A stretch of DNA of 64,000 nt from VRUE01 sp963728365 (lineage in GTDB: Bacteria > Actinomycetota > Thermoleophilia > Solirubrobacterales > 70-9), in NCBI GenBank assembly GCA_963728365.1, contig CAVSJI010000001.1, positions 1,302,001-1,366,000 on the forward strand, in the 5' to 3' direction. The notes below the pieces were generated by a model. That model had not been told where the DNA came from and made no database searches. It was given only the letters and a program-made list of their open reading frames with translations. Below, one piece after another: positions 43,725 to 52,364 of the stretch (positions within the stretch are counted from its first letter, which is position 1; each line of letters begins with the position of its first letter). Made by a program: the position numbers and the translations under genes.

Positions 43725-45109
43725 TGCTCCTCCTGCATCTTGGCGGCCTTGCGGGCGGCGTAGCCCGCGATGTTCCTTTGCTCGTTCTCGCTGACGGCGA
43801 GCGCGCCCTCGGGCACGTCGCTCTTGATAACTGCCCCAGCGCCAGTGTAGGCGTCGTCGCCGACTTCTACAGGTGCGATCAGCATCGTGTCAACGCCGAT
43901 CCGGACGTTGCGGCCGATAGCTGTCCGGTTCTTGCGGAAACCGTCGTAGTTGGCGGTGATCGTTCCGGCGCCGAGATTGCTGCCGGCGCCCACGTCCGCG
44001 TCGCCGACGTAGGCCAGGTGCGGGACCTTGGCGCCCGCCCCGATCCGCGAGTTCTTGATCTCGACGAAGGTGCCGGCCTTGGCGCCGGCCTCGAGCGCGG
44101 CGCCGGGGCGCAGGTAGGCGAAGGGGCCGACCAGAGCGCCCTCGCCGACCTCGCACTCGACCAGGTAGGAGTGCGGAATCGTCGCGCCCTCGCCGACGCG
44201 CGAGTCGATCAGCGTGCTCAGCGGGCCGACGATGGCGCCGGCGCTGAGGGCGGTGGCGCCGCGCAGGCTGGTCCCCGGCTCGATCCGCGCGTCGGCGGCG
44301 ATCTCGACATCGGCGTCGACCCAGGTCGAGGCGGGGTCGACGACCGTGACCCCGGCGAGCATGTGCCGCTCGAGGATGCGCGCCCGCGCCTCGGCCTCGA
44401 CCGCGGCGAGGTCGACGCGGTTGTTGACCCCCATCGTCACCGCCAGATCCTCGGTCAGGTGAGCGCCAACCGAGTGGCCCGCCGCGCGCAGCGCCGGCAG
44501 CACATCCGGCAGGTAGTACTCCCCCTGGGCGTTGTCGTTCGACAGCCCACCAAGCGCCTCAACAAGCGGCTCGGCCTCGAAGACATAGGTCCCTGCATTG
44601 ATCTCCCGAAGAGCCAACTGCTCCGGAGTGGCGTCCCCAGCCGTCTTGGCCTCGACAACCCGCTCAACCCCGCCATGGGCATCCCGAACCACACGCCCGT
44701 ACGACCCAGGGTCGTCAAGCTCAATAGTCAACATCGTCGCCGCAGCCCCCGAAGCGGAGTGAGCCTCAAGCAGGGCGGCGATCGTCTCAGCCGAGATCAG
44801 CGGCACATCCCCCGAAAGCACGAGAACAACCTCGGCATCTTCGATTAGCCCCAGCGCAGCGCGAACCGCCCCGCCAGTCCCGTCCGGCTCGGGCTGAACG
44901 ACCGTCTCAGCGCCCTCGGGCAAGCCATCGCAGATGTCAACATCAGGCGCGACGATCGCGGCAACCCGCCCCGCCCCCGCCTCCCGAGCAGCAAGCACAG
45001 GCCAAGCGACCATCGTCCGCCCGCAGACAGGGTGCAGCATCTTCGGCAGCGAGGAACGCATCCGCGTTCCCTGGCCGGCGGCCATGACGAGCACGAGGGG
45101 AGAGCTCAC
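43721..45109 (-). CDS. glmU: Bifunctional UDP-GlcNAc pyrophosphorylase / glucosamine-1-phosphate acetyltransferase
   Basis: About 462 residues from the GTG at 45109, directly ahead of SSPLVLVMAAGQGTRM (nucleotide-binding signature). The N-terminal uridyltransferase has LPKMLHPVCGR, VVQPEPDGTGGAVRAAL, LVLSGDVPLI and REINAGTYVFE. The C-terminal left-handed helix has hexapeptide repeats and the acetyl-CoA site (GNLGAGTITANYDG-like GSNLGAGTITANYDG). It makes UDP-GlcNAc for the cell wall. A long open frame upstream of the GTG lies in the palindrome region and is not coding. Confidence 0.95.
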   Translation of the reverse strand: MSSPLVLVMAAGQGTRMRSSLPKMLHPVCGRTMVAWPVLAAREAGAGRVAAIVAPDVDICDGLPEGAETVVQPEPDGTGGAVRAALGLIEDAEVVLVLSGDVPLISAETIAALLEAHSASGAAATMLTIELDDPGSYGRVVRDAHGGVERVVEAKTAGDATPEQLALREINAGTYVFEAEPLVEALGGLSNDNAQGEYYLPDVLPALRAAGHSVGAHLTEDLAVTMGVNNRVDLAAVEAEARARILERHMLAGVTVVDPASTWVDADVEIAADARIEPGTSLRGATALSAGAIVGPLSTLIDSRVGEGATIPHSYLVECEVGEGALVGPFAYLRPGAALEAGAKAGTFVEIKNSRIGAGAKVPHLAYVGDADVGAGSNLGAGTITANYDGFRKNRTAIGRNVRIGVDTMLIAPVEVGDDAYTGAGAVIKSDVPEGALAVSENEQRNIAGYAARKAAKMQEEH

Positions 45110-45134
45110 TTCCTGAATCGTATTGGCGCGGGGA

Positions 45135-45237
45135 GGGCGTCGTATGCCGCTCCCGAAAAGACCGTCGCGCAGCAGATCGTCGGTCGCGATTCGGTTTGCT
45201 TGACCAGGAGCCTTTTCGGGAGGGGCATACGACGCCC
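45135..45237. repeat. Long inverted repeat between glmU and DUF308 gene
   Basis: Arms of about 26 bp (45135-45160 and 45212-45237; beginning GGGCGTCGTATGCC) pair with one mismatch around a 51-bp spacer. It lies just upstream of the glmU start and downstream of the DUF308 gene, both on the minus strand. It would end the upstream transcript or form a leader structure for glmU. Confidence 0.75.
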
Positions 45238-45256
45238 AACCCACTGCCAACGGCAA

Positions 45257-45808
45257 TCAGGTCTCGCGCGCCAGGTCCCGGCCTAGGAGAGCTACAGAAG
45301 TGAGGGTCCAGCCGGCGAAGATCAGGTCTATGCCGACGAGGAGGCCGATCGCCCAGTCGGCGCTGCTGGGGAACTTGGCGAGCACGAGGATGCCGATGAT
45401 CAGTCCCGCCACACCGCTAAGCCCGACGAGCCCAGCCCCCCGCTGGCCGCGACCGATGAAGGCCGCGGCGATCCGCGTGATGCCCATCAACAGGAAGTAG
45501 ATGCCGAGCAGCAGAGTGAGGCTGACCGCGCCGTGATGCGGTTCGGCGAGCAGCCATACGCCCACCGCCACGGTCAGCAGCGCCCAGAGCAGCCGCACGA
45601 TCAGGCTGCCCAGCGAGCGCGCCATGAAAGCGGCAGCGACGAGGAACATCCCGGCGACGATCAGGATGCAACCGATGAAGATCGCGGTCCCGACCGCGGC
45701 CACCGCGGGCACGACGATCGCCACGCAGCCGACGAAGATCGCCAGCACGCCGACCGTCATCAGCTCCTTCCAGCCCTCCCGCAGCCCCTCGCGAACCTCC
45801 GCATCCAT
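45257..45808 (-). CDS. HdeD/DUF308-family membrane protein
   Basis: About 183 residues from ATG 45808 (GGGAG upstream); an ATG at 45829 is in frame. Six membrane helices and the pattern of paired helices with phrases GVLAIFVGCVAIVVP, LLLGIYFLLMGITRI and LVLAKFPSSADWAIGLLVGIDLIFAGW are typical of the HdeD/DUF308 family. In Escherichia coli HdeD is linked to acid resistance at high cell density; here the role is unknown. Confidence 0.85.
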   Translation of the reverse strand: MDAEVREGLREGWKELMTVGVLAIFVGCVAIVVPAVAAVGTAIFIGCILIVAGMFLVAAAFMARSLGSLIVRLLWALLTVAVGVWLLAEPHHGAVSLTLLLGIYFLLMGITRIAAAFIGRGQRGAGLVGLSGVAGLIIGILVLAKFPSSADWAIGLLVGIDLIFAGWTLTSVALLGRDLARET

Positions 45809-45860
45809 CTCAACTCTCCCCATCTCCATGAGCCGACCCTAAGCGCACCAGCGGACGGGA

Positions 45861-46676
45861 TCAAGCCGCTGAGGCAATCGCCTCTGCCTCGGCGGCTTCG
45901 CGCTCGCGCTGCCGCTCATACCAGCGCACCCACTTGCGCACCGCGTTGTCGGAGACCCCGTACTTGCGCCCGACGGCGAGGTAACCCATCGCCTCGATCT
46001 CCTCGAGCAGCTGCTCGTATGGGGGGCGCTCTACCTTCCGAGACCCCGGGACAGGCACGCCATGCGACCCGCGTTGGCGTCGATAGGCAGCCGAGCGATC
46101 CCAACGACGGCCACATGCTCGCGAGCAGTAACGCTGGGTGGCGTAGCCCGGAACGAAGTCCTTCCCGCATCGCTGGCAGTGACGCCAGCTTCGCTGGATC
46201 CGATTCCTCCGCCCGCAATGCGTGTCGAGCGTCGCCGCGCAGTTCGGACATACCATGCGCAGGTTCTCCAGCCGGTGGTCGTCTCGAACGCCGTTGATGT
46301 GGTCCAAGATCATCGACATCGGCTGACCCCGCCAGACCTCGTCCTGACCACACATCTCACACACTGGCTCCTTCAAACCCTCAGCAAGGAGCCGCCGCTT
46401 CACGTCCTTCCTGGCACAAGGGGAGTTCTCAACCAGGATTTCCGAGAGTGACCTTTGCTTGCGCCGAAGGTTCGCTATACGGGCGGCTTCCGGATCGAAG
46501 TGGCCTGTCGAGATTTCCCAAACCTGGGCGTACTTCTTCAGCACTCGCCACGCGCCGCCTGTCGGGCAAAGACCGAGATAACGCAGGCTCTCGGCCCACG
46601 ACTTCGAGGCGGAAATGGCCTCCCGCGCTTCCTCTTCTGTGTAGCTGAGACGACGTCCGGCCATCCCCCCAAGCAT
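45861..46676 (-). CDS. HNH endonuclease-like protein with C-terminal HTH
   Basis: A 271-residue protein. An N-terminal segment (about 12-60) resembles an HTH used by phage-type HNH proteins. The HNH core (about 105-155) has CEMCG, LDHINGVRDDHRLENLRMVCPNC. A second zinc knuckle follows (CQRCGKDF...RYCSRACGRRW, about 168-192). A C-terminal HTH (about 218-255, YLAVGRKYGVSDNAVRKWV) should bind DNA. The start may be ATG 46676 or 46664. Such proteins are often homing or phage nucleases, but the gene is intact and located next to a tRNA gene. Confidence 0.75.
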   Translation of the reverse strand: MLGGMAGRRLSYTEEEAREAISASKSWAESLRYLGLCPTGGAWRVLKKYAQVWEISTGHFDPEAARIANLRRKQRSLSEILVENSPCARKDVKRRLLAEGLKEPVCEMCGQDEVWRGQPMSMILDHINGVRDDHRLENLRMVCPNCAATLDTHCGRRNRIQRSWRHCQRCGKDFVPGYATQRYCSRACGRRWDRSAAYRRQRGSHGVPVPGSRKVERPPYEQLLEEIEAMGYLAVGRKYGVSDNAVRKWVRWYERQREREAAEAEAIASAA

Positions 46677-46735
46677 CGCATTTGACTCAGACAGAAAGTC
46701 TCAAGCTCGAAAGGTAAGCACGAGAGTTTGGAAAG

Positions 46736-46807
46736 CTGGGGAGCCCGGGTTCGAACCGGGGATGCGGCATCCAAAGTGCCGAGTGTTACCTGCTACACCA
46801 CTCCCCA
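46736..46807 (-). tRNA. tRNA-Gln (TTG)
   Basis: A 72-nt cloverleaf. Acceptor TGGGGAG/CTCCCCA with discriminator G; D arm GTGTAGCAGGTAACAC; anticodon stem CGGCA/TGCCG with loop CTTTGGA giving anticodon TTG; T loop TTCGAAC. CCA not encoded. The U1:A72 weak pair and G73 are typical of tRNA-Gln. Confidence 0.95.
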
Positions 46808-46830
46808 AGGGGAACGGATCAAGCTTAGAC

Positions 46831-48039
46831 CTACTCCTCCGACGATCGCGCCACCTTGCCCGCCTCGGCCCCCGGCTCCATCGCCGGCCCCCTTGGCGAG
46901 GCGATCCCGAGCACCCGCATCGTTTTCAGCCCTAGGCCGAGCTTCTCGCGGCCCTCGGTGGCGGAGACGTCGTGGCCGCAGAGCTCCTTGACGCGCTCCA
47001 GGCGGTAGCGGATCGTGTGGCGGTGGGTGAAGAGCTGTTTGGCGGTGGCGGCGATGTTGCCGTCGTTGTCGAGGTAGGCCTCGACGGTCGCCACCAGCTC
47101 GGTCTCGTACTGCTCGTCGTAGGCGGCCAGCGGCGCGATCGTCTCGGCGTAGAAGCGCTCCAGCTCGCGCGGGTCCTCGCTCATCGCCGGCAGCAGCAGC
47201 CGGTAGGAGCCGGTGTCCTCGAAGGCGAGCAGCGCCCGCCCCTCGGCCTCGCCGACGTTGACCGCCAGCCGCGCCTCGTTGCCCGCCCGGTAGAGGTCGA
47301 CCGGGTCGCCGGCGTGGCGGCTGCGCCCGATCGTCAGGTGAAAGCCGGCGAGGCTGTCCTGCAGCTCGCGCGCCAGCCCGGCGGCGGCGCGCTCGACCCG
47401 GGCGTCGTCCTCGGCCGGGACGATCACCGCGATCTCAACCGCCTCCTCCCCCCCGGCGCTGGCCAGCGACCCCGGTGCCAGCGAGCGCAGCGCCCGCTGG
47501 GTCAGGGTCAGGGTCCGGGCCCGCCACTCGCCTCCCTGGGCGGCACGCGGCGCCGCGTGCAGGATCAGCACCCCCGCGCCACGCTCCAGATCGGCACCGA
47601 GCTCGGCACCGCGGGCAAGGATGTCACCGCGGTCGGTCACCTGGCGATCGAGCACGGCGGCGACGAAGGCGCCCGCCACCTCCTCGCTCTCCCACTCCGG
47701 CGAGCGCGAGCGCTCGAGCTCCAGCGCCAAGAGCGTCGTCACCATCCGGACGATCGCCGGCGCGGGCGGCTCGCCCCCCCGGTGGCGCAGCTCGCCGACC
47801 GCCGCGTCGGCGACCCGCAGCTCGACCCGGGTCACGTCCTGCCCCCCGGCGAGCAGCTTCTTCTCCTGGTCGGGCGACGCCCCTGCCACCGCCAGCACCG
47901 CGCTCGAGCGGTCGATCAAGGCGACGCTCGCACCGAGCACCTTGGCGGCCGCGCGCGCCACCGCGGGCAGCCCGGCGCCCGACTCGACCGCGTCGGCGAG
48001 CGCGTCAAGCGGTTCGGTTTCCTGCGCTTTTGCAGGCAT
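46831..48039 (-). CDS. PucR-type transcriptional regulator
   Basis: About 402 residues from ATG 48039, preceded by AAGGGGAG; an ATG at 48066 is also in frame. Domain order: small GAF-like sensor part (about 10-110), a central GGDEF-like degenerate domain (about 135-310) and a C-terminal PucR HTH (about 325-385) with VEAYLDNDGNIAATAKQLF followed by HRHTIRYRLERV. These regulators control nitrogen or organic compound metabolism genes; the target here is unknown. Confidence 0.85.
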   Translation of the reverse strand: MPAKAQETEPLDALADAVESGAGLPAVARAAAKVLGASVALIDRSSAVLAVAGASPDQEKKLLAGGQDVTRVELRVADAAVGELRHRGGEPPAPAIVRMVTTLLALELERSRSPEWESEEVAGAFVAAVLDRQVTDRGDILARGAELGADLERGAGVLILHAAPRAAQGGEWRARTLTLTQRALRSLAPGSLASAGGEEAVEIAVIVPAEDDARVERAAAGLARELQDSLAGFHLTIGRSRHAGDPVDLYRAGNEARLAVNVGEAEGRALLAFEDTGSYRLLLPAMSEDPRELERFYAETIAPLAAYDEQYETELVATVEAYLDNDGNIAATAKQLFTHRHTIRYRLERVKELCGHDVSATEGREKLGLGLKTMRVLGIASPRGPAMEPGAEAGKVARSSEE

Positions 48040-48083
48040 CTTGCTCCCCTTGGAGGTCGCTGGCACGACCCGATTATCCCCGG

Positions 48084-48347
48084 CTAATTGCCGTGGAGAA
48101 GATTCACGATGTCGTTGTAGTAGTAGACGATCGCGAGCCCGAAGACCACGCCGACAAGCACCAGCGCGGCGAGCACGAAGAGCGAGAGGAAGCCGGCGGC
48201 CGCCTTCTCCCAGACCCGGCCGTAGGAGCTGACCGCCGGCACCAGGATCAGGCCGACGAAGGCGCTCAGGCTGACCAGCCCGGCGACCCCGAAGAGCAGG
48301 TACTCATGGTCGATCCTCTGTAGCGCCAGCGGCAGCACCGAGCCCAT
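48084..48347 (-). CDS. Small two-helix membrane protein, hypothetical
   Basis: An 87-residue protein with two membrane helices (about 18-38 and 48-72) and a short charged loop. The start overlaps the end of the DedA-PAP2 fusion gene by 44 bp, which is long but common for coupled genes. No known family; topology suggests both termini face the same side. Confidence 0.55.
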   Translation of the reverse strand: MGSVLPLALQRIDHEYLLFGVAGLVSLSAFVGLILVPAVSSYGRVWEKAAAGFLSLFVLAALVLVGVVFGLAIVYYYNDIVNLLHGN

Positions 48348-49821
48348 TGTGCCGCAATGTCGTGACGGTGAGGGCGACCGCAGCGCAGAGCGAGAAGGCG
48401 ACGAGGCCCAGCGCCCAGCCGGCGCTCACGTCGCTGAAGTAGTGGACGCTGAGGTAGACGCGCGAGAGACCGACCAGCGCGGTCAGCGCGATCCCGGCGC
48501 CGATCACCAGCGCGCCGCCCGCCATCCCCGCCCGCAGCCGCATGACGACCGTCACCGCGAGCCAGACGTAGAAGGTCGAGTAGGCGGCGTGGCCGCTGGG
48601 GAACGAGGCGCTCGAGGTCCCCACCAGGCCGCCGGGCGGGCGCGGCCGGTCGACGGCGATCTTCAGCTCGTGGACGCCGAGGAAGACGATCGCGGTGCCG
48701 GCCAGCAGGACCCAGAGCTCGGCCCAGCGGCGGGCGGCGGCCAGCAACGCGGCGGCAAGCGCGACCAGCGGGCCGAGCACCAGATAGGAGCCGAGAAAGG
48801 TGAATACCTTGGAGAAGTCGACCAGCCAGCCGGCGCGCAGCTGCTTGGCGATTTCCATCGCGGTTTCGTCGCCGGGCGTCGGCCCGGGTTCGCCGCTGAT
48901 CAGCGCCGTGTAACCGACCAGCACGAAGGCGGCGACCGCGAAGACCGCCATCAGCGAGGTGAACTCGAGGCCGAACGTGCCGCCCGGCGTCACCCGCTCC
49001 CAGAGGAAGAGCAGTTGCGGGCGGAAGCGACGGCTGAGGGTGACGACCCAACGGGTCGCCGCGTGGCGGTCCATCCAAGCGACCGCCGCCCGCCGGTTCT
49101 CCTCCTCGCGCAGGTGGCGAACCACGACGACGATCGCGACGACGGCGACGATCGCGCTGGCCAGCAGGAAGGCGCCGCGACCGGCGTACTTGGCGGCGCT
49201 GTCGACGCTGCGCGAGAAGGCGTACCCGATCAGGATGTGGGCGCTCGCCCAGAGTCCCGTGCCGAGGATGCTGTAGGGGACGAAGGCGCGGTAGCGCATC
49301 CCCGAGCTGCCGGCGATGAACGGCGCGAAGGCGCGCACCAGGCTGACGAAGCGGCCGATGAAGATCGTCTTGCCACCGTGGCGGGAGAAGTAGTCCTCGA
49401 CCTTTTCGAAGCGCTCGTGGCCGATCCCGAAGCGCGGTCCGTGCTCGATCACGAACTCGCGTCCCAGCCGGCGGCCGATGAAGAAGCTCGTCGTGTCCCC
49501 CAGCCAGGCGGCGAACCAGGCGATCCCGATCAGCAGGTAGATGTTGATCGCGCCCTGCCCGGCGACCGCGCCGCCGATCAGCATCACGGTCTCGCCGGGG
49601 ACGACGAGGCCGACGAAGGCGCCGGTCTCGGCGAAGGCGAAGACGCCGACCAGCAGATAGGTCCAGGCGCCGAGCGTTTCCGAGGCGTCTTCGAGCAGCT
49701 TCTGCAGGTCAATGTGGCCGAGCTGGCGGCTGAGCAGGTAGTAGCCGGCGGCGACCGCAGCGGCGAGCAGCGCCAGCAGCAGCCGTTTTCGGTTGCTGCT
49801 GGCCTCGCCGAGCAGCTTCAC
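48304..49821 (-). CDS. DedA-PAP2 fusion membrane protein
   Basis: A 505-residue polytopic protein. The N-terminal DedA/VTT domain (about 35-215) has GLVVPGETVMLIGG, GDTTSFFIGRRLG and FIGRFVSLVRAFAPFIAGSSGM. The C-terminal PAP2 phosphatase (about 285-490) has all three motifs: KIAVDRPRP, FPSGHAAYS and SRVYLSVHYFSD. It probably flips and dephosphorylates a polyprenyl or other lipid phosphate. DedA proteins transport undecaprenyl phosphate, and PAP2 enzymes dephosphorylate undecaprenyl pyrophosphate, so the fusion makes sense. Confidence 0.9.
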   Translation of the reverse strand: MKLLGEASSNRKRLLLALLAAAVAAGYYLLSRQLGHIDLQKLLEDASETLGAWTYLLVGVFAFAETGAFVGLVVPGETVMLIGGAVAGQGAINIYLLIGIAWFAAWLGDTTSFFIGRRLGREFVIEHGPRFGIGHERFEKVEDYFSRHGGKTIFIGRFVSLVRAFAPFIAGSSGMRYRAFVPYSILGTGLWASAHILIGYAFSRSVDSAAKYAGRGAFLLASAIVAVVAIVVVVRHLREEENRRAAVAWMDRHAATRWVVTLSRRFRPQLLFLWERVTPGGTFGLEFTSLMAVFAVAAFVLVGYTALISGEPGPTPGDETAMEIAKQLRAGWLVDFSKVFTFLGSYLVLGPLVALAAALLAAARRWAELWVLLAGTAIVFLGVHELKIAVDRPRPPGGLVGTSSASFPSGHAAYSTFYVWLAVTVVMRLRAGMAGGALVIGAGIALTALVGLSRVYLSVHYFSDVSAGWALGLVAFSLCAAVALTVTTLRHNGLGAAAGATEDRP

Positions 49822-49830
49822 CGCAGTCCC

Positions 49831-49876
49831 TTCCGGTGCGCTTTATCCGCGTATATCGGGGCAAAGGCGCACCGGA
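49831..49876. repeat. GGTGCGC hairpin family, copy 4 (divergent loop)
   Basis: Arms TTCCGGTGCGCTTTA and CAAAGGCGCACCGGA around a different loop (TCCGCGTATATCGGGG). Lies between the ispE stop and the DedA-PAP2 start, three bases from the former. Confidence 0.75.
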
Positions 49877-49879
49877 GTC

Positions 49880-50698
49880 TCATTGGGGCACCTCGCAGGC
49901 GATCGCGTCATCGCGATGCAAGGAGGCCACCGCCTCGCTTGCGGCCGCGAGATCGGGGAAGAGGCCGAAGGCGGTCGGGCCCGAGCCGGTGAGCATGGCG
50001 TGCGGCGCGCCGGCCTCGCGCAGGGCGTCGAGCGCGGTGGCGATCTCCGGCCGCAGCGAGCGGGCCGCCGGCTCGAGGTCGTTGACGAGCAGTTCGGGGT
50101 AGTCAAGCGGGGAGGCACCGGCGCCCGCCGCGGAGCGCAGCTCGCCCGCGAGGCGGTCGAGCTCCTCGCCGCTGCGCCCGAGTCCGAGGCGGTCGGCCTC
50201 GGCAAACACCTCGGCGGTGCTCAGCCCGCCGCCGCCCGGCAGCAGGACGACCGCGTGCCGGGCCGGCGCCGGCAACCGCTCGACCATCTCTCCCGCGCCC
50301 TCCACCAGGGCAAACGCGGGCACGAGCTGCGAGGGCACGTCGGCGCCAAGCTCCGCCGCGATCTCATCCAGCTCCGCCACCTCCCCGGCCGCCAAACGCA
50401 GCACCGCGGCAGCGTCGGCGCTGCCGCCGCCGAGCCCCGCGGCGACCGGAATCCGCTTCTCGATCTCGATCCGCAGCGGCGGCCCCTCCCAGTCCGCCTC
50501 GCGCAGCGCCGCCAGTGCCCGTGCCGCCAGGTTCTCGCCCTCGACTCCGGGACAGACCACCTCGTCCCGCTCCGCCTCCGTCACCTCGATCAGGTCGGCC
50601 AGCGCCAGCGGCTCGAACAGCGAGCAGAGCTCGTGCAGGCGATCGGCTCGGCGCGGCCCGAGGTAGAGGCAGAGGTTGAGCTTGGCGGGGGCGTGCAC
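49880..50698 (-). CDS. ispE: 4-diphosphocytidyl-2-C-methyl-D-erythritol kinase
   Basis: A 272-residue GHMP kinase; GTG start at 50698. Motifs: APAKLNLCLYLG, LHELCSLFEPL, the GHMP ATP loop IPVAAGLGGGSADAAAVL, GADVPSQLV (DVP motif) and TGSGPTAFGLF. It phosphorylates CDP-ME in the MEP isoprenoid pathway. The upstream neighbours tatD and rsmA form the common rsmA-ispE order. Confidence 0.93.
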   Translation of the reverse strand: MHAPAKLNLCLYLGPRRADRLHELCSLFEPLALADLIEVTEAERDEVVCPGVEGENLAARALAALREADWEGPPLRIEIEKRIPVAAGLGGGSADAAAVLRLAAGEVAELDEIAAELGADVPSQLVPAFALVEGAGEMVERLPAPARHAVVLLPGGGGLSTAEVFAEADRLGLGRSGEELDRLAGELRSAAGAGASPLDYPELLVNDLEPAARSLRPEIATALDALREAGAPHAMLTGSGPTAFGLFPDLAAASEAVASLHRDDAIACEVPQ

Positions 50699-50813
50699 GG
50701 GGCCTATCCAGGTTGGGGTTCCACTTAACTTTCTCGGTGGAGCGGAAGTGGCCTACCGCGGGCGGGGTCGGCGAAAAAGTACAAGACGTTCCAGCCCTAC
50801 CTGGATAGGCCCC
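50699..50813. repeat. Long palindromic element, core shared with 23516-23631
   Basis: Perfect 15-bp arms (50699-50713 and 50799-50813; GGGGCCTATCCAGGT) enclose a core with AACTTTCTCGGTGGAG and GGCGAAAAAGTACAAG. The same core motifs occur at 23516-23631 within different arms. It covers the ispE start/rsmA end junction and overlaps the last codons of rsmA. Confidence 0.8.
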
Positions 50814-51555
50814 TCGCCAGCGCTTGAAGCTGCACGGGAGAAAGCTGCTCGGCGCGGGCGCCTTGGGGGAGGCCGAGTTCGCGCAGGACGGCCCGGGCCG
50901 GCTCGAGCGAGCCGGGGTGGACGTGATCCAGCGAGCGGGCCAGGGACTTGCGCCGGTGGGCGAAGGCGGCCCGCACCAGCTCCCGCGTCTCGGCGTCGGC
51001 GCCAGGCCCGGTGCGGCGCAGAGCGAGGATCGCCGACTCGACCCGCGGACGCGGCTTGAACACGGCCGGGTCGACGGCGCGCAGCATCCGCACCTCACAG
51101 GCAAGCTGGGCGAGCACGCTGGGTGACCCGTAGGTGCGGCTGCCCGGCGCCGCCCGCAGCCGGTCGGCGATCTCGCGCTGCACCATCACCGTCCAGCGCC
51201 GCACACCCGGCAGCTGCTCGATCGTGCGCAGGATCAGCGGCGTCGCCACCGCGTAAGGCAGGTTGGCGACGATCGCCGTCGGCGCGGGGTCGAGCGCGCC
51301 GAGGTCGACCTTCATCGCATCGCCCCAATGCAGGCAGACGTTCGGCCGCGCCGCCAAGCCCGCCAGCGCCCCCTCCAACCCCCGGTCGATCTCGATCACG
51401 TGCACGGAGGAGGCGACGTCGGCGAGGCGCTCACTCAGCACCCCTTCCCCCGCCCCGACCTCGAGCACCACGTCGCCCTCCCCCAGCTCGGCGTCGCGGA
51501 CGATCGCGTCGAGCAGGTTGGGGTCGGCGAGGAAGTTCTGGCCGAGGCGAACCAC
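50797..51555 (-). CDS. rsmA: 16S rRNA dimethyladenosine transferase
   Basis: About 252 residues from the GTG at 51555; a long open frame upstream is the shadow of tatD. Motifs: LGQNFLADPNLLDAIV, VLEVGAGEGVLSERLA (SAM site) and NLPYAVATPLI (catalytic NLPY), then PRPRVESAIL and a C-terminal RRKSLARSL domain. It dimethylates A1518 and A1519 of 16S rRNA. Also called KsgA. The end is formed by the palindrome at 50699-50813. Confidence 0.93.
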   Translation of the reverse strand: MVRLGQNFLADPNLLDAIVRDAELGEGDVVLEVGAGEGVLSERLADVASSVHVIEIDRGLEGALAGLAARPNVCLHWGDAMKVDLGALDPAPTAIVANLPYAVATPLILRTIEQLPGVRRWTVMVQREIADRLRAAPGSRTYGSPSVLAQLACEVRMLRAVDPAVFKPRPRVESAILALRRTGPGADAETRELVRAAFAHRRKSLARSLDHVHPGSLEPARAVLRELGLPQGARAEQLSPVQLQALARGLSR

Positions 51556-51560
51556 CCCGA

Positions 51561-52331
51561 CTACCAGCCGAAGAGCGTCCGCGCGTTCGCCTCGACCGTG
51601 CGCTCCAGCTCGGCATAGGTGACGCCACGCGCCTCGGCGACGACCTCGGCGGTGGAGACCACGTGGCGCGGCTCGTTGGGCTTGCCACGCACCGGCTGCG
51701 GCGCCAGGTAAGGCGCGTCGGTCTCGACCAGGACGAGCTGGTCGGGAAGCTTCGCCGCGGCCTCGCGCAGCTCTTCGGAGCTCGGAAAGGTGACGATCCC
51801 CGAGAAAGAGCAGTACCAGCCGCGTTCGATCGCGTCCTCCACCCGCCAGGGGGCGAGGAAGCAGTGCAGGATCACCGGCACACCGACGGCGCTCGCGTCG
51901 AGGATCTCGAAGACCTCGTCGACGGCGCCCGTCTCGCCCTCGGGGTCGCGCGCGTGAATCACGATCGGCAGATCCCGCTCGCGGGCGATCTCGGCCTGCG
52001 CCTCCAGCGCCCGCCGCTGATCGGCGCGGCTCGCCGTCTCGCGGTAGTAGTCGATCCCGGTCTCGCCGATCGCCCGCACCACGTCGTGCTCGGCGGCAAG
52101 CCGCGCGATCTCGGCAGCCCGCGCGTCGTCGAAGCCGGCCGCCTCGGTCGGGTGACAGCCCACCGCGGCGAAAACGCCCGCGTGGCGCTCGGCACCCGTG
52201 ATCGCCCTCGGGTTCGTCTCCGCGTCGAGGCCGACGTTGAGCATCCGCCCGACGCCAGCCTCCTCGGCCGCCGCGACGACCTCGTCCTCGGGCCGCTCGC
52301 AGAGAAAGAGATGCGTGTGGGAGTCGATCAC
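51561..52331 (-). CDS. tatD: TatD-family metal-dependent DNase/hydrolase
   Basis: A 256-residue TIM-barrel amidohydrolase-like enzyme; GTG start at 52331. Motifs: MIDSHTHLF (metal HxH), GCHPTEA, AIGETGIDYYRE, IVIHARD (metal His), ILHCFLA and LVETDAPYLAPQP. It degrades DNA ends and removes oxidised nucleotides in related proteins. Just upstream of rsmA, as in many Actinobacteria, with a six-base gap to its GTG. Confidence 0.93.
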   Translation of the reverse strand: MIDSHTHLFLCERPEDEVVAAAEEAGVGRMLNVGLDAETNPRAITGAERHAGVFAAVGCHPTEAAGFDDARAAEIARLAAEHDVVRAIGETGIDYYRETASRADQRRALEAQAEIARERDLPIVIHARDPEGETGAVDEVFEILDASAVGVPVILHCFLAPWRVEDAIERGWYCSFSGIVTFPSSEELREAAAKLPDQLVLVETDAPYLAPQPVRGKPNEPRHVVSTAEVVAEARGVTYAELERTVEANARTLFGW

Positions 52332-52364
52332 TCGACTCCCACACTATCCCGATGCCGACTCAGG

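Noticed and set aside
50797..52344. rsmA with a 260-residue N-terminal extension
   Set aside because: The extension is an out-of-phase shadow of tatD; the family starts near LGQNFL.
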